From assembly GCF_029855045.1 (NCBI RefSeq), contig NZ_CP123228.1:4774001-4838000 (forward strand): DNA of 64,000 nucleotides, in the 5' to 3' direction. The notes beneath the pieces were generated by a model that ran no database searches, was not told the DNA's origin, and saw only the letters and a program-made list of their open reading frames with translations. The translations under genes and the position numbers were made by a program. Positions within the stretch are counted from its first letter, which is position 1, and every line of letters starts with the position of its first letter. The stretch comes from Piscinibacter sp. XHJ-5. GTDB lineage: Bacteria > Pseudomonadota > Gammaproteobacteria > Burkholderiales > Burkholderiaceae_C. Of the stretch, positions 18,549 through 29,400 are shown piece by piece.

Positions 18549-20477
18549 TCAGTACCGGACGGAAAAGGCGAGTTCGTATTGCACTGTAAACGTCTTGAGC
18601 GCGTCGCGCACGAAACGGCGCAGCGGGTCGTGGTGAATGGGAGAGAGGTTGGTCGCCTCGAGGCGCACTGCCGTCCCTCCCCCCTCGTAAGTGACGGATA
18701 TCGCGAGGTTGTATGCGCCGATCATCCCCCCGAGGGCATCAGCGTAGCCGTCGAAGGTCGCATCTTTCCTTAGCGCCGGCTTGAATATCTTCCCCACTGC
18801 CGTAAGCGGCATCTCGCGGACGATCTTCACGAATTTTGGAATCGCCGCGCGTTCCGGAATGCGTTGAGCGGCAAAACGAAGCAAGGATTCGGAGTCAGCA
18901 TCGACCCCGGGCTGCAGAGAGACGTAAGCGATGGGCATCTCGCCCACGTACCGGTCTGGACGACCGATGGCAGCCGCGTGTTGGACTGCGGGATTGGCGT
19001 ACAGAGCCTCTTCGATCATGCGGGGATCGAGATTGTGGCCGCCGCGGATGATGATGTCCTTTTCCCTGCCGGTCAGCCAGAGATAGCCATCTGCATCGAT
19101 GGCACCGAGATCGCCCGTGTTGTACCAGCCATCCGGGCTGAAGGAATCATCGGACTCCTTTCCCTCGACGTACCCAGGGATCACGTTGGGGCCGCTGATG
19201 AAAACGGCGCCCAGTTCACCGACTGCGCACTTCTGCCACTCGGAACCGCGCTGCAACTCCTTGCGGATTTCCCAGAGCTGGTAAGGAATTCGGATTCCGA
19301 CTGAACCGATCCGCTTCTCTCCGAAGCGCGGATTCATCGAGCTGATCGACGTACCTTCAGTCAAGCCGTAGCCCTCGATCACCTCGACGCCAGCCAGTGC
19401 GCTGAAGTCCCGTGCCAGTTGCCTGGACAACGGCGCCGTGCCGCATCGGACGAACTCGAGACTGCTGATGTCGCAATCGCCGACATCGGTTTGCGCAAGG
19501 CTGACCAGGAATGTCGGGACCGCACCCAGGGACTGCGCACGGTACAGCTCCACGATGCGCCAGAAGTTGCGCATGACACCAGCGTCACGGAAGCCTCTGA
19601 TGCCCGTGAGAACGAGACATGCTCCTGCCATGAACAGGACGAGTCCGTTGGCGATCGCACCGTTCACATGGAAAACAGGCAGTCCGCATAGCCGCACATG
19701 GCCTGGCTCCATGGACATGCAAAGCCCCTGCTGCCATGCGTTGACGATCTGGTTCCAATGCGTCTGCATCGCCAGCTTGGGGGCGCCGGTGGTGCCACCT
19801 GTGTGAAAGAGCGCTGCCAACCGATGTGGGTCTTGCTCGGGCTCAAACATCAGTTTCTCGTGCGCTTCGTCCAGGTAGTCAGCCAGTGCATGGAGTTGGA
19901 CCTTGCGACTTGCGACGACGAGATCGTCCCGAAGCTGCTCTTGGCTCTTGGCGCTGATTCCAGCAGCCGGAGCCCACAGCACGCGCTGCAGTTCCGGTGC
20001 ATCCAGCAATGGGACCTTCTGCCAGATGTCGAAGTCCGGATGCGGGCCCTGCGCAATCAACGTGGTGCTTCCGCTGTCGCGAATGATCGAGGAGATCTGC
20101 TCTGGTTCGAGCATGTAGTTGATCGGGACAACGACGCCGATCGTTTCGGCGGCCCAGATGCTCGCGTGAGCGTCTGGCGTGTTCGGCATGAGCACGGCGA
20201 CCTTGTCGCCTGCTCTCACGCCGAGCGTATGCATGAAATTCGCCACCTGCGTGATGCGCTGCAGGAGCTCCGCAAACGTCCATGTGATGCATATCCCCGG
20301 GGTCTCGCCGTCGGGAATGAACCGGATGGCTGGGGCTTGTGACTGGGTTGTTGCCCGCCCGCGTATTGCATCGTAGACCGAGCCCGGAAGCCTCCAGTCC
20401 GCGAGTGGCGTGCACTCGAAGGCCTCGACGTCTGCTCTGTCGCTCATGCGCAAGCGTGCTTCTAGCCAATCGCTCAT
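18549..20477 (-). CDS. AMP-dependent acyl-CoA synthetase
   Basis: This 642-residue member of the ANL superfamily activates a carboxylic acid to its acyl-CoA using ATP and CoA. The P-loop is LFHTGGTTGAPKLAMQTH, with GYGLTEGTSISSMN (A5 motif), GWYNTGDLGAIDADGYLWLT, and the catalytic lysine in LTAVGKIFKPALR. It is longer at the C-terminus than usual, with a poorly conserved tail of about 60 residues (EATNLSPIHHDP). It is divergent from the thiolase/enoyl-CoA hydratase operon across a 173-base promoter region, so the cluster as a whole probably degrades an imported fatty, alicyclic or aromatic acid by beta-oxidation. The substrate is not determined. Confidence 0.92.
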   Translation of the reverse strand: MSDWLEARLRMSDRADVEAFECTPLADWRLPGSVYDAIRGRATTQSQAPAIRFIPDGETPGICITWTFAELLQRITQVANFMHTLGVRAGDKVAVLMPNTPDAHASIWAAETIGVVVPINYMLEPEQISSIIRDSGSTTLIAQGPHPDFDIWQKVPLLDAPELQRVLWAPAAGISAKSQEQLRDDLVVASRKVQLHALADYLDEAHEKLMFEPEQDPHRLAALFHTGGTTGAPKLAMQTHWNQIVNAWQQGLCMSMEPGHVRLCGLPVFHVNGAIANGLVLFMAGACLVLTGIRGFRDAGVMRNFWRIVELYRAQSLGAVPTFLVSLAQTDVGDCDISSLEFVRCGTAPLSRQLARDFSALAGVEVIEGYGLTEGTSISSMNPRFGEKRIGSVGIRIPYQLWEIRKELQRGSEWQKCAVGELGAVFISGPNVIPGYVEGKESDDSFSPDGWYNTGDLGAIDADGYLWLTGREKDIIIRGGHNLDPRMIEEALYANPAVQHAAAIGRPDRYVGEMPIAYVSLQPGVDADSESLLRFAAQRIPERAAIPKFVKIVREMPLTAVGKIFKPALRKDATFDGYADALGGMIGAYNLAISVTYEGGGTAVRLEATNLSPIHHDPLRRFVRDALKTFTVQYELAFSVRY

Positions 20478-20543
20478 GTCTTCACCTCGTATTCAAGTGA
20501 CTACCAACAAGTCGGAAGATCGGGCCGTGCGTTTAGTACACGT

Positions 20544-20559
20544 GTAGACGAGTGTCTAC
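20544..20559. promoter_or_regulatory. GTAGAC-GAGT-GTCTAC palindrome, candidate operator
   Basis: This is a perfect inverted repeat with 6-base arms and a 4-base centre, located in the divergent promoter between the acyl-CoA synthetase and thiolase genes. It overlaps a second palindrome, TACACGTGTA (20537-20546). A TetR-family regulator is encoded in the same cluster (24166), making it the likely binder. This assignment is inference. Confidence 0.5.
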
Positions 20560-20614
20560 GGAACATTTGAGCCTGTATGTTCGGGATAACCCTAGGAATG
20601 GAGTCGCGAACAGC

Positions 20615-20639
20615 GTCTACTATTCGAACGACTGTCTAT
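20615..20639 (+). promoter_or_regulatory. Two GTCTA(C/T) half-sites before the thiolase start
   Basis: GTCTAC (20615-20620) and GTCTAT (20634-20639) repeat the half-site of the upstream palindrome. The second touches the AAGGAGG ribosome binding site of the thiolase gene. They may be accessory operator half-sites. Confidence 0.35.
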
Positions 20640-20650
20640 AAGGAGGTGCA

Positions 20651-21829
20651 ATGACGAATCGAGCTGTTGTTGTCTCTGTTGCGCGAACACCCATCGGGAA
20701 AGCCTTCAAGGGCGCATTCAACGAGACCCATGGCGCCACTCTTGCTGGCCATGCAGTTCGCCACGCGGTGGCGCGGGCAGGGGTGGACCCAGGCGAGATC
20801 GACGAGGTGATCCTGGGTTGTGGCATGCCGGAGGCGGCCACCGGGCTGAACATTGGGCGCCATGCCGCTGTACGTGCCGGGCTGCCCGAAAGCGTGGCGG
20901 GTTCGACGATCTCCCGCGCCTGCTCGTCCGGCCTGAACGCCGTGGCCGCTGCTGCCGCCCGTATCTTGGTGGACCGTGTTCCGGTGGTGGTCGCGGGCGG
21001 GGTGGAATCGATCAGCCTGGTGCAGCCGGTCCGCGCGCGCACCACCATTCGCGAAAGCTGGTTGGCCGAACACCTGCCCGCCATCTACATGCCCATGAAC
21101 GACACCGCCCAGGTCGTTGCAGAACGCTACGGCATCTCACGTGACGCGCAGGATGAATATGCCCTGGTTAGTCAGCGGCGAACGGCCGATGCACAGAGAC
21201 GCGGGGCCTTCGCAGCAGAAATCGTCCCCATGAAGTCTCGTAAGCGCGTGACCGAAGGCGACGCGCCCGAGTACCAGGAAGTCGAACTGATGCAAGACGA
21301 GGGCAATCGCCCGCACACCACCGCGGATAGTCTGGCCGCGCTCAAGCCCCTGATGGAGAACGGATCGATCACCGCCGGCAACTCGAGCCAGTTGTCCGAC
21401 GGTGCGGCTGCTTGCGTGCTGATGTCCAGCCGATTGGCAGAGCAACGCAACATCGATGCCCTGGGTGCCTTTCTCGGGTTCGCGGTCGCCGGCAACGCAC
21501 CCGACGAGATGGGAATCGCCCCGATCCATGCCGTCCCCAAGCTCCTCAAACAGCATGGGCTGCAGGTCGACGACATCGATCTCTGGGAGCTGAACGAGGC
21601 GTATGCCTGCCAGACCTTGTACGTGCGAGACCGCCTTGGCATTCCGATGGAAAAGCTGAACGTCAATGGCGGTGCTATCTCCATCGGGCACCCGTTTGGC
21701 ATGACCGGCGCCCGACAAGTCGGCCACGTGCTGCTGGAGGGCCGACGGCGATCGGCCCGTCACGCGGTCGTGACGATGTGCATTGCCGGCGGCATGGGTG
21801 CCGCTGGCCTTTTCGAGATCTATCAATAA
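20651..21829 (+). CDS. Thiolase (acetyl-CoA C-acyltransferase)
   Basis: This 392-residue thiolase cleaves 3-oxoacyl-CoA with CoA to give acetyl-CoA, the last step of beta-oxidation, or runs in reverse. The nucleophilic Cys91 is in [12 protein letters not shown]. The histidine motif is [11 protein letters not shown] and the second catalytic cysteine is in [13 protein letters not shown] strong AAGGAGG lies seven bases before the ATG. It is followed after 11 bases by an enoyl-CoA hydratase gene, so they are co-transcribed. Its position opposite an acyl-CoA synthetase supports a degradative role. Confidence 0.93.
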   Translation: MTNRAVVVSVARTPIGKAFKGAFNETHGATLAGHAVRHAVARAGVDPGEIDEVILGCGMPEAATGLNIGRHAAVRAGLPESVAGSTISRACSSGLNAVAAAAARILVDRVPVVVAGGVESISLVQPVRARTTIRESWLAEHLPAIYMPMNDTAQVVAERYGISRDAQDEYALVSQRRTADAQRRGAFAAEIVPMKSRKRVTEGDAPEYQEVELMQDEGNRPHTTADSLAALKPLMENGSITAGNSSQLSDGAAACVLMSSRLAEQRNIDALGAFLGFAVAGNAPDEMGIAPIHAVPKLLKQHGLQVDDIDLWELNEAYACQTLYVRDRLGIPMEKLNVNGGAISIGHPFGMTGARQVGHVLLEGRRRSARHAVVTMCIAGGMGAAGLFEIYQ

Positions 21830-21840
21830 GGAGTGTCCGA

Positions 21841-22626
21841 ATGTCCGAGTCCATGATCGTTGCCAGCCGCGAGGATGACATCTTCATCATCCAGCTGAAT
21901 CGCCCGCAGAAGTTCAATGCATTGAACAACGAAATCCGTACCGAAATCGTCCAGGCGATCGACAGCATCCGCCATGACCAGTCGGTTCGAGCGGTCCTGA
22001 TCTGGGGAGGCAATCAGGTCTTTGCCGCGGGCGCCGACATCGAAGAGATGCTGGCTCGCACGCCGATGGAGGCGATGCGTCAGATCAATGACGCGCCTGA
22101 CATCACCGAAGCCCTCGCCTCGCTGCGACAGCCCACCGTGGCTGCGATCGCCGGCCTGGCACTGGGCGGCGGCCTGGAATTCGCCATGGCAGCCGACATC
22201 CGGATCGCGGCCTCGTCCGCGATTCTCGGGCAGCCGGAGATCAATGTCGGCCTGATCCCTGGCGGAGGAGGAACTCAGCGACTCTCCCGCCTCGTCGGGT
22301 TGAGCAAGGCGAAAGAGATGATCCTGCTGGGAGAGCGGATCGACGCATTCGAAGCGCTGCGCATCGGTCTCGTCAACAAGGTCGTGGCCCCGGAAGATCT
22401 GCTCAATGAAGCGAAGAGCTTGGCGCGCCGATTGGCAGCCAAGCCAATGTGGGCGTCGCGCTTGGCCAAGCTCGTGATCGACCGCGGCTACGACGCCGAC
22501 ATCAGTCAAGGCGTGACCATGGAACTGCTCGCCTTCTCCGCGGCCTTCGGCACGCCAGACCAGCGTGAAGGCGCGCGTGCTTTCATGGAGAAACGACAAG
22601 CGGAATTCACGGGAGCAACGCGCTAG
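21841..22626 (+). CDS. Enoyl-CoA hydratase/isomerase family protein
   Basis: This 261-residue crotonase-fold enzyme probably hydrates trans-2-enoyl-CoA to 3-hydroxyacyl-CoA. The oxyanion-hole segments are [11 protein letters not shown] and [17 protein letters not shown]. Both catalytic glutamates have counterparts, in GGGLEFAM and in [23 protein letters not shown] 21841 has TAAGGAG upstream. The upstream open frame in this phase overlaps the thiolase gene and is not coding. It is the second gene of the thiolase operon. Confidence 0.93.
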   Translation: MSESMIVASREDDIFIIQLNRPQKFNALNNEIRTEIVQAIDSIRHDQSVRAVLIWGGNQVFAAGADIEEMLARTPMEAMRQINDAPDITEALASLRQPTVAAIAGLALGGGLEFAMAADIRIAASSAILGQPEINVGLIPGGGGTQRLSRLVGLSKAKEMILLGERIDAFEALRIGLVNKVVAPEDLLNEAKSLARRLAAKPMWASRLAKLVIDRGYDADISQGVTMELLAFSAAFGTPDQREGARAFMEKRQAEFTGATR

Positions 22627-22746
22627 TGCAACGCACCACTCTGTTCTGGTACTTGTCTCGCGGTGCCGGTGAGCGCGGCCTTCGCCGGCGTACCCCCGGC
22701 CAGGATGTCGGACGCGCGAGCGGTCCAGTTTGACGGCTTGGATCGA

Positions 22747-22924
22747 TGTTGTGATGGGCGACGTACAGATCATGAGCCGCAGAAATCTGCCGCTCGCTGT
22801 GGCCGTGCCGCGGTTGACACATCGAGATCACGCGGCCGTCCAGCGTGTTGAGCGCCGCAAACAGAGTGGTCGTGCCATGGCGCTTGTAGTCGTGGGTGAG
22901 CGTGCCGGCGCGCCCGCGTTTCAT
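22747..22924 (-). mobile_element. IS630-family transposase relic
   Basis: On the minus strand [20 protein letters not shown] and [20 protein letters not shown] match the central DDE region of IS630-type transposases ([31 protein letters not shown]). After HSE the similarity breaks. A shifted frame then gives LMIC and YVAHHN, corresponding to the family's LHLICDNYATHK with a deletion. The N-terminal DNA-binding domain, the final acidic residue and the terminal inverted repeats were not found. It occupies the spacer between the hydratase and binding-protein genes. Confidence 0.75.
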
Positions 22925-23055
22925 CGCTCCGGCCTCCTGGGCGATCGGAGTATCGCGTGTCAGACAAGTTCTATAACTTCACGTGCGCTGAACCAGCGCG
23001 ACTCTCCAAAGTGCTGCACAAACCCATATCACCTCACATCGAACAAGGAGACATC

Positions 23056-24048
23056 ATGAACAAACTGGGAAACCTCGGCCGAACCCTCGTTTGGTCATCG
23101 ATGATCCTGCTTCTCGGGCTCTCCTTGCCACTCTCCTCGCTTGCAGAAGACAATCCTGCCCGGCCGATCCGCATCATCGCGCCATGGCCCGCCGGGGGCG
23201 GACTTGACAGCGTGGCCCGAATCGTCGCAGCAAGACTGCAGCAGAACCTGAAATCGCCCGTATTCGTCGAGAACATAGCAGGCGCCAGCACCATCTTGGG
23301 CACGCAGCATGTCGCGAAGGCGAATCCCGACGGCTACACACTGCTCTTTACCTCGAACACGACCTTCTCGACCAATCCGTGGCGAAAACTGAAGTTGCCA
23401 TACGACCCGAAGACCAGCTTCCAGCCTGTCTCCCTGGTCGTTCGCAACCCGCTGGTTCTGGTCGCGAACAATGACGCGCCCTACAGGGATGTACCGGGCC
23501 TGCTGTCCGAGATTGCCCGCACCCGGGGGAAGTTTGTCTACGCGTCCTTCGGCAATGCAACCACGGGTCATCTGGCCGGAGAGTTGTTCAAGAAGGAAAC
23601 GAACGCCGATATGGAACATCTTCCGTATATGGGCGGTGCACCCGCGATCAGGGACCTGATGGCGGGTCATGTCAAGATCCTCTTTGACACCGCCGCCAAT
23701 GCGCTGCCCTTCATCGAGACCCAGCGGGTCCGAGGACTCGCCGTGCTGCAGCAATCCCGATCGCCTCTCGCGCCCAACGTTCCGGCCATTGGAGAGTATG
23801 GCTACAAGAGCATCGACATCACGGTCTGGTTCGGACTCTTCGCCCCGGCTGGCACACCGGATGCGGTCGTACAACGCCTTTCGCGAGAAGTGAAGGCCAT
23901 CGTCCATGACCCGGATATCGCGACACGCCTGAAGGCCCTCCATGTTGAGCCTGTAGGCTCGGGGCCGAAGGAGTTTGCCGACTTCCTGGCTGCCGACCGG
24001 GCTGCGATGGGCAGGATTATCGAATCGGCAAAGATCCAGCTCGACTAG
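23056..24048 (+). CDS. Bug/TctC-type tripartite tricarboxylate transporter substrate-binding protein
   Basis: This 330-residue periplasmic binding protein of the Bug family has a signal peptide (MILLLGLSLPLSSLAE). It then shows the family-typical RPIRIIAPWPAGGGLDSVAR, VFVENIAGASTILGTQ, ANPDGYTLLF and NVPAIGEYGYKSIDI. ATG 23056 has AAGGAG immediately upstream. No TctA/TctB membrane genes are adjacent, so it must use a permease encoded elsewhere or act in sensing, as is common for the many orphan Bug proteins of Burkholderiales. Its place in the acyl-CoA cluster suggests the ligand is the acid that the synthetase activates. Confidence 0.9.
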   Translation: MNKLGNLGRTLVWSSMILLLGLSLPLSSLAEDNPARPIRIIAPWPAGGGLDSVARIVAARLQQNLKSPVFVENIAGASTILGTQHVAKANPDGYTLLFTSNTTFSTNPWRKLKLPYDPKTSFQPVSLVVRNPLVLVANNDAPYRDVPGLLSEIARTRGKFVYASFGNATTGHLAGELFKKETNADMEHLPYMGGAPAIRDLMAGHVKILFDTAANALPFIETQRVRGLAVLQQSRSPLAPNVPAIGEYGYKSIDITVWFGLFAPAGTPDAVVQRLSREVKAIVHDPDIATRLKALHVEPVGSGPKEFADFLAADRAAMGRIIESAKIQLD

Positions 24049-24165
24049 TCGTCGGCCACAGCGGGTTCTGCTTCGCCTCGCAGGCGCGCCGCAAGCAACC
24101 GACTCAGGGTTTCGCAACCGCTTCATTCCTGGCACAAATTGATCGCATTCAGCACGCTGAAGTCC

Positions 24166-24780
24166 ATGCCAAGACCCATCTTTCTCAAGGAAACTGCACA
24201 AAAGCAGCTGATCCAGGCCGGCCTGCGGGCCTTCATTCGGCAGGGATTCAATGGCGCAGGCGTCCGGGACATCTTGCAGGCCGCGAAAGTTCCAAGCGGC
24301 TCCTTCTACTACTACTTCGACAGCAAGGAGGCGCTAGCTGCCGCAGTCGTTGATCGGTACGCCGAGCTCTCCCGGCAGAAGCGCGCGAGTCTGCTGCTGG
24401 GAGATCCTTCCGTCTCCCCCTTGAAGCGCCTGCGGAACTATTTCGAAGCCTATGTCCATTTCTCCGGATTGGCGCAATTCCGGCAAGGCTGCCTGCTCGG
24501 CGCGTTGACCCTCGAAATCGCGAACGCCAGTCCGCTCGTGATGGAGCGCATCCGCGTGGCATTTTCTGAATGGGAACGCATGCTGGAGGAAGTGCTGGCT
24601 GAAGCTGCGAACCAGGGGCAATTGCCCCCAGGGCTTGCCGCAAGAGAACTTTCGGCCTTCATCGTCATCGGTTGGGAAGGCGCCTTGCTGCGCATGAAAG
24701 CCGAACAGAGCGAGAAGCCGCTCCGCTTGTTCATCGACACGCTGTTCCAAGGCATCTTGCGTGTGGAGAAGGACCAATGA
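24166..24780 (+). CDS. TetR/AcrR family transcriptional regulator
   Basis: This 204-residue regulator has an N-terminal TetR helix-turn-helix (IRQGFNGAGVRDILQAAKVP, SGSFYYYFDSKEALAAAVVD). The C-terminal ligand domain contains FRQGCLLGALTLEIANASP, a pattern of the YxaF/LfrA-like subgroup. ATG 24166 is preferred over an in-frame TTG at 24139. It lies between the Bug protein gene and the SDR gene, and is the only regulator in the acyl-CoA cluster. It is therefore the probable repressor acting at the 20544 palindrome. No similar palindrome was seen before its own gene. Confidence 0.92.
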   Translation: MPRPIFLKETAQKQLIQAGLRAFIRQGFNGAGVRDILQAAKVPSGSFYYYFDSKEALAAAVVDRYAELSRQKRASLLLGDPSVSPLKRLRNYFEAYVHFSGLAQFRQGCLLGALTLEIANASPLVMERIRVAFSEWERMLEEVLAEAANQGQLPPGLAARELSAFIVIGWEGALLRMKAEQSEKPLRLFIDTLFQGILRVEKDQ

Positions 24781-24835
24781 GCGGGACTTTCCCAATCACA
24801 CTCGTCGAGCCTGTGCACAACCATCGGAGACACGC

Positions 24836-25714
24836 ATGTTTGTAAAGGAACTGTATGCGGGCCAGCGCATCCTCATCACAGGTGGTGGCACTGGCCTGGG
24901 ACTCGCCATGGCGGAGGCGCTGGCGAAGCTGGGTGCCGAGGTTCACATCTGCGGTCGGCGCGAGGCAGTGCTGCGCGAGGCCGTCGAACAACTCCAGGCG
25001 GTCGGTACGGCCAAGGCCGTGGCGCACTCTCTCGACATCCGCCACCCTGAAGCCGTCGAAGAGATGATGGGGCGAATCTGGGCGGAGCATGGACCGCTCT
25101 CCGCGCTGATCAACAACGCCGCGGGCAACTTCATTAGTCGCACGCAGGACCTCAGCGTCAATGGCTTCCATGCCATTTCCGACATCGTGTTCCGCGGAAC
25201 GTTCTACGTCACGCAGTCCGCAGGCAAGCGCTGGATCGCATCGGGGCAGTCTGCCAGCGTGCTGTCGATCGTCGTCACCTGGGTGCAGACCGGTGCGCCG
25301 TTTGTCGTGAGCTCAGCCATGTCGAAGGCCGGCGTGGATGCGATGACCAAGTCCCTCGCCATCGAATGGGGGCCGTACGGCATCCGCTTCAACGCCATCG
25401 CGCCGGGAGTGATCCCGACCGAAGGTGCATCGCAGCGCCTCCACCCGGGAGGGTACGACCATGACTTGAGCAAACAGAACCCGATGCGTCGGCTTGGTCA
25501 CGGCGCGGACATCGGCCGACTGGCGGCCTTTCTGCTTGCGCCGGACAACACATGGATCAATGGCCAGACCATCACGCTTGACGGCGGCGACTCCCTGGCG
25601 AATGGGGCCTACTACACGCACTTGCAAGATTGGACCGACTCTGATTGGCAACGAGCGCGAGACCGCATCCGGAAGCGGGATGCCATCGACAGGGCGCAGA
25701 GCCCGGCCTGCTAG
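24836..25714 (+). CDS. SDR oxidoreductase resembling 2,4-dienoyl-CoA reductase
   Basis: This is a 292-residue short-chain dehydrogenase. The cofactor motif is ITGGGTGLGLAMAEAL, with CGRR suggesting NADP(H), and INNAAGNFISR follows. In place of the YxxxK pair it has SAMSKAGVDAMTKSLAIEWG, so the tyrosine is Ser. This matches the 2,4-dienoyl-CoA reductase (DECR) branch, where tyrosine at that position is not used. The C-terminus (TITLDGGDSLANGAYY) is also DECR-like. GGAGA precedes the ATG. It is probably the accessory beta-oxidation enzyme for unsaturated intermediates in this cluster. Confidence 0.88.
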   Translation: MFVKELYAGQRILITGGGTGLGLAMAEALAKLGAEVHICGRREAVLREAVEQLQAVGTAKAVAHSLDIRHPEAVEEMMGRIWAEHGPLSALINNAAGNFISRTQDLSVNGFHAISDIVFRGTFYVTQSAGKRWIASGQSASVLSIVVTWVQTGAPFVVSSAMSKAGVDAMTKSLAIEWGPYGIRFNAIAPGVIPTEGASQRLHPGGYDHDLSKQNPMRRLGHGADIGRLAAFLLAPDNTWINGQTITLDGGDSLANGAYYTHLQDWTDSDWQRARDRIRKRDAIDRAQSPAC

Positions 25715-26427
25715 CCCGAACGTTTGCACCCCTCATGGCAGCTTCTCACTCGAACAGCCGCAGTGTTCGGCACGCAGACGGGTTTCCGCCTGTGCCTGCG
25801 AGCGTCTATCCGCAAGAAGGTTTCAGTGGCGATGCGGCTCTTGGTCGACAGGAATGGTTCGGAGCTTCAGCGAGCGGACTCATGCGCGGGCAGAAGGACT
25901 AGGCCCCCCGCGAATGGGCGCGTGTCATGGCTGATGAGTTGGGTAGCTCGGTAGAACCAGACTTTGAGAGTGCTACGGCTGACAGCGCATGGGCATGCGC
26001 GATCATGCCGGACCGTTCGTCGGCACGGTCCGCGGTGTATGTGGGCACGTTCACCGTGCTTCCGGTGCAGCGCGGCTGAGCTGGTGGGCTTCGCTCGCGA
26101 ACTCCAGTGAACACGACGCCCTGGGCCAGCGGCCCGGCAAGCGGCGGCAGCACGGTGAGGCTGGGCGCAGGTGCGGGCGAACGCAGAGACGCGAGACCAC
26201 TGTTGGGCGAGGTCGAAGGTTGGGAGACCGGCGGGCGCGACCCGCTTGCCGTCCTGGGCGGCCGCTAGATTGGCTAACAGGGAGACGGATACGACAGTCG
26301 AGGCCGCATGCCTCACGCCGTACTACACTCTGCAAATCGAGTTCGCCCGGTGGTGATTTCCGACGGGCGTGTGACGCCCCCGGTGCGTTGAAACTCCGGT
26401 TGCTCGTGGAGGTCGGAGGATCTCGGG
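25715..26427. other. 713-base spacer with no recognisable gene
   Basis: Two minus-strand frames remain open for 85-150 codons but show proline/arginine/alanine composition and no motif that I recognise. The last 20 bases hold the GGAGG ribosome binding site of the following gene. Confidence 0.5.
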
Positions 26428-29400
26428 ATGGATCTGTCAGGTTACACCCTGGACATCCTTCGTGAGGACTCCGGGTTTGCGCTGTGCCGCGGGCGCGCCG
26501 CTGCAAGTCCGAGTCTTTATCCACCCTCCGTTCTCGTCACGATCCTGACCTCGGACCATCCACGGCCCGATCGCGTCCGGATGCTGGAACGCGAGTTTGC
26601 GATGCGGACGGAGCTCGATTCGACATGGTCCATACGACCGCTCGCTCTCGCGCAATATCGAGGACATGCAGCCCTGATTCTCGAGGATCAGCAAGGCCAG
26701 CCGCTGGACCGAGTCCTGGCCACCCCGCCGGTCATCCGCCCGCTCGGTGCTTCACCCTCGGCCGGGCCGGCGATCGAACTCGGGCTGTTCCTGAGAATCG
26801 CCGTGGGCATTGCGGCCGCTCTTGGCGGGGTGCATCGCCGGGGCATCATCCACAAGGACATCAAACCAGCCAACGTCATCGTCAACACCGGGACAGGTCA
26901 AGTCTGGCTGACGGGCTTCGGGGCCGCCTCGCGACTTCCCCGCGAGCGGCAGGCGCCCGAGCCGCCTGAAACCATCGCCGGCACGCTGCCCTACATGGCT
27001 CCGGAACAGACGGGGCGCATGAACCGTTCGCACGATGGCCGCAGCGACCTGTACTCGCTCGGCGTCACGCTCTACGAGATGCTCACGGGGTCGCTGCCGT
27101 TCAATGCCGCCGATCCGATGGAGTGGGTGCACTGCCACATTGCCCGGCAGGCTATGCCGCCGAGCGAACGGATGAAGCACGTGCCGCCGATCGTGTCGAC
27201 GATCATCATGAAGCTGCTCGCGAAGACCGCTGAAGAGCGCTATCAAACGGCGGCCGGTCTGGAGAATGATCTGCGGCATTGCCTGGCGCAATTCGAGGCC
27301 GAAGGACGTGTCGACGCTTTCGCGTTGGGTGAGCGCGATACGCCAGATCGGCTGCTGATCCCCGAGAAGCTGTACGGACGCGCGCGCGAGATCGAGATCC
27401 TGCTCGCCGCCTTCGACCGCATCGTCGCGGGCGGCGCCCCGGAACTGGTGCTCGTCTGCGGATATTCCGGGATCGGCAAGTCCTCCGTCGTGAACGAGCT
27501 GCACAGGGTATTGGTCCCGCCGCGCGGGCTGTTCGCCGCGGGAAAGTTCGATCAATACAAGCGCGACATCCCGTATTCAACCTTGGCACAAGCGTTCCAG
27601 GGGCTGGTCCGTCTGCTTTTGGCGAAGAGCGACGTCGAACTCCTTGTTTGGCGTGAAGCCCTCCGCGAAGCACTCGGTCCGAACGGACAACTCATCGTCG
27701 AGCTGGTACCGGAGCTAACGCTCATCGTGGGCGAGCAGCCGCCGGTGCCTCAGCTGCCTCCCCAAGACGCGCAACGGCGTTTCCAACTGGTTTTCCGGCG
27801 CTTCCTCGGCGTGTTCGCCCGGCAGGAGCATCCGCTCGCGCTGTTCCTCGACGATCTGCAATGGCTCGATGCAGCCACCCTCGACCTGCTCAAGGACCTA
27901 CTGAAGCAAGCGGACATGCGGCACCTGCTGCTGATAGGCGCGTATCGGGACAATGAAGTCACGTCCGCCCATCCGCTGATGCGTACGCTCGACAAGATCA
28001 GAAACGCGGGAGCGCGCGCAAGCGAGATTGTCCTTGCTCCCCTCGTCCGCGAAGACGTGGACCTCCTGGTTGCGGATTCACTCTTCTGCAGCCTCGTGCG
28101 CGCGGCCCCGCTGTCGGAGCTTGTCCACAAGAAGACAGGCGGAAACCCGTTCTTCGTGATCCAGTTTCTTGCGGCGCTGGTGGAGGAAGGACTGCTGACA
28201 TTCGATCATGGTGCGGCGTGCTGGTCGTGGGACCTGGCTCGCATTCATGCGAAGGGCTATACGGACAACGTGGTCGACCTGATGGCCAGCAAGCTGGGTC
28301 GCCTGTCCATCAATGCTCAACACGCCTTGCAACAGCTCGCGTGCCTCGGCAACAACGTTGAGTCCACCGTACTGGCGATGGTGCATGAGGACTCAAGCGA
28401 GGAGCCGGACTGCGATCTCGACGAGGCGATGCGAGCCGGGCTCATTCTATGTTCGGAGGGTGTCTACCGTTTCCTCCACGACCGCGTTCAAGAGGCCGCC
28501 TATTCCCAGATCCCGGAAGCACGGCGCGCCGAGACCCATCTGCGTATCGGAAGGTTGCTGGCGGCGCACACGCCTGTCGAAAGGCAGAAGGAGGCGATCT
28601 TCGAGATCGTCAACCAACTCAACCGGGGTGCCTCCCTGATACGGTCCCGCGACGAGAAGGAGCGGCTGGCGGAACTCAACCTGGCTGCGGGCAAGCGGGC
28701 GAAGGCTGCCACGGCCTACGTGTCGGCCCTTCGCTATCTGGTCGCCGGCGCCGAGCTTCTCTCGGAGGGCGGCTGGCAGAACCGGCCGGACCTGATGTTC
28801 GCGCTTGAACTGCATCGAGCGGAGTGCGAGTTCCTGACGGGCGACATGGCATCGGCGGAGGCACGCTTGACGATGCTCGCGTCGCGCGCCTTCAGTTCCA
28901 TCGATCATGCGACGGTCGCCTGCTTGCGCATCGATCTGTACATGACGCTCGACCGGAACGACCGCGCAGTGGACGTCTGTCTGGCCTATCTGCACCTTCA
29001 GGGCACCGAGTGGACGCCTCACCCGTCAGAAGAAGAAGCGCGACGTGAATACGACCGCACGTGGTCACTGCTCGGAGGTCGCGAGATCGAAGGGCTCGTT
29101 GATTTGCCCTTGATGAGCGATCCGGCAGTTGTCGCCACTGTGGATGTTCTAACGAGGGCACTGACGCCTACGTTGTATACCGATCCAAACCTGCTTTCCC
29201 TGCTCGTTTGCCGGCTGATCCATCTCAGCTTGGAATACGGCAACACCGACGGGTCCTGCTTGGCCTATGTCTGGCTGGGCCGAATCGCCGGATCCCGCTT
29301 CGGTAACTACCAAGCGGGCTTTCGATTCGGCCGGCTTGGGCATGACCTGGTCGAGCGGTCCGGAATGGAGCGCTTCAAGGCCCGCACGTACATTTCCTTC

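Noticed and set aside
25867..26316. 150-codon minus-strand frame in the spacer before the giant kinase
   Set aside because: Composition is like other non-coding spacer frames (Pro/Arg/Ala), there is no ribosome binding site, and a second frame is open for most of the same length.
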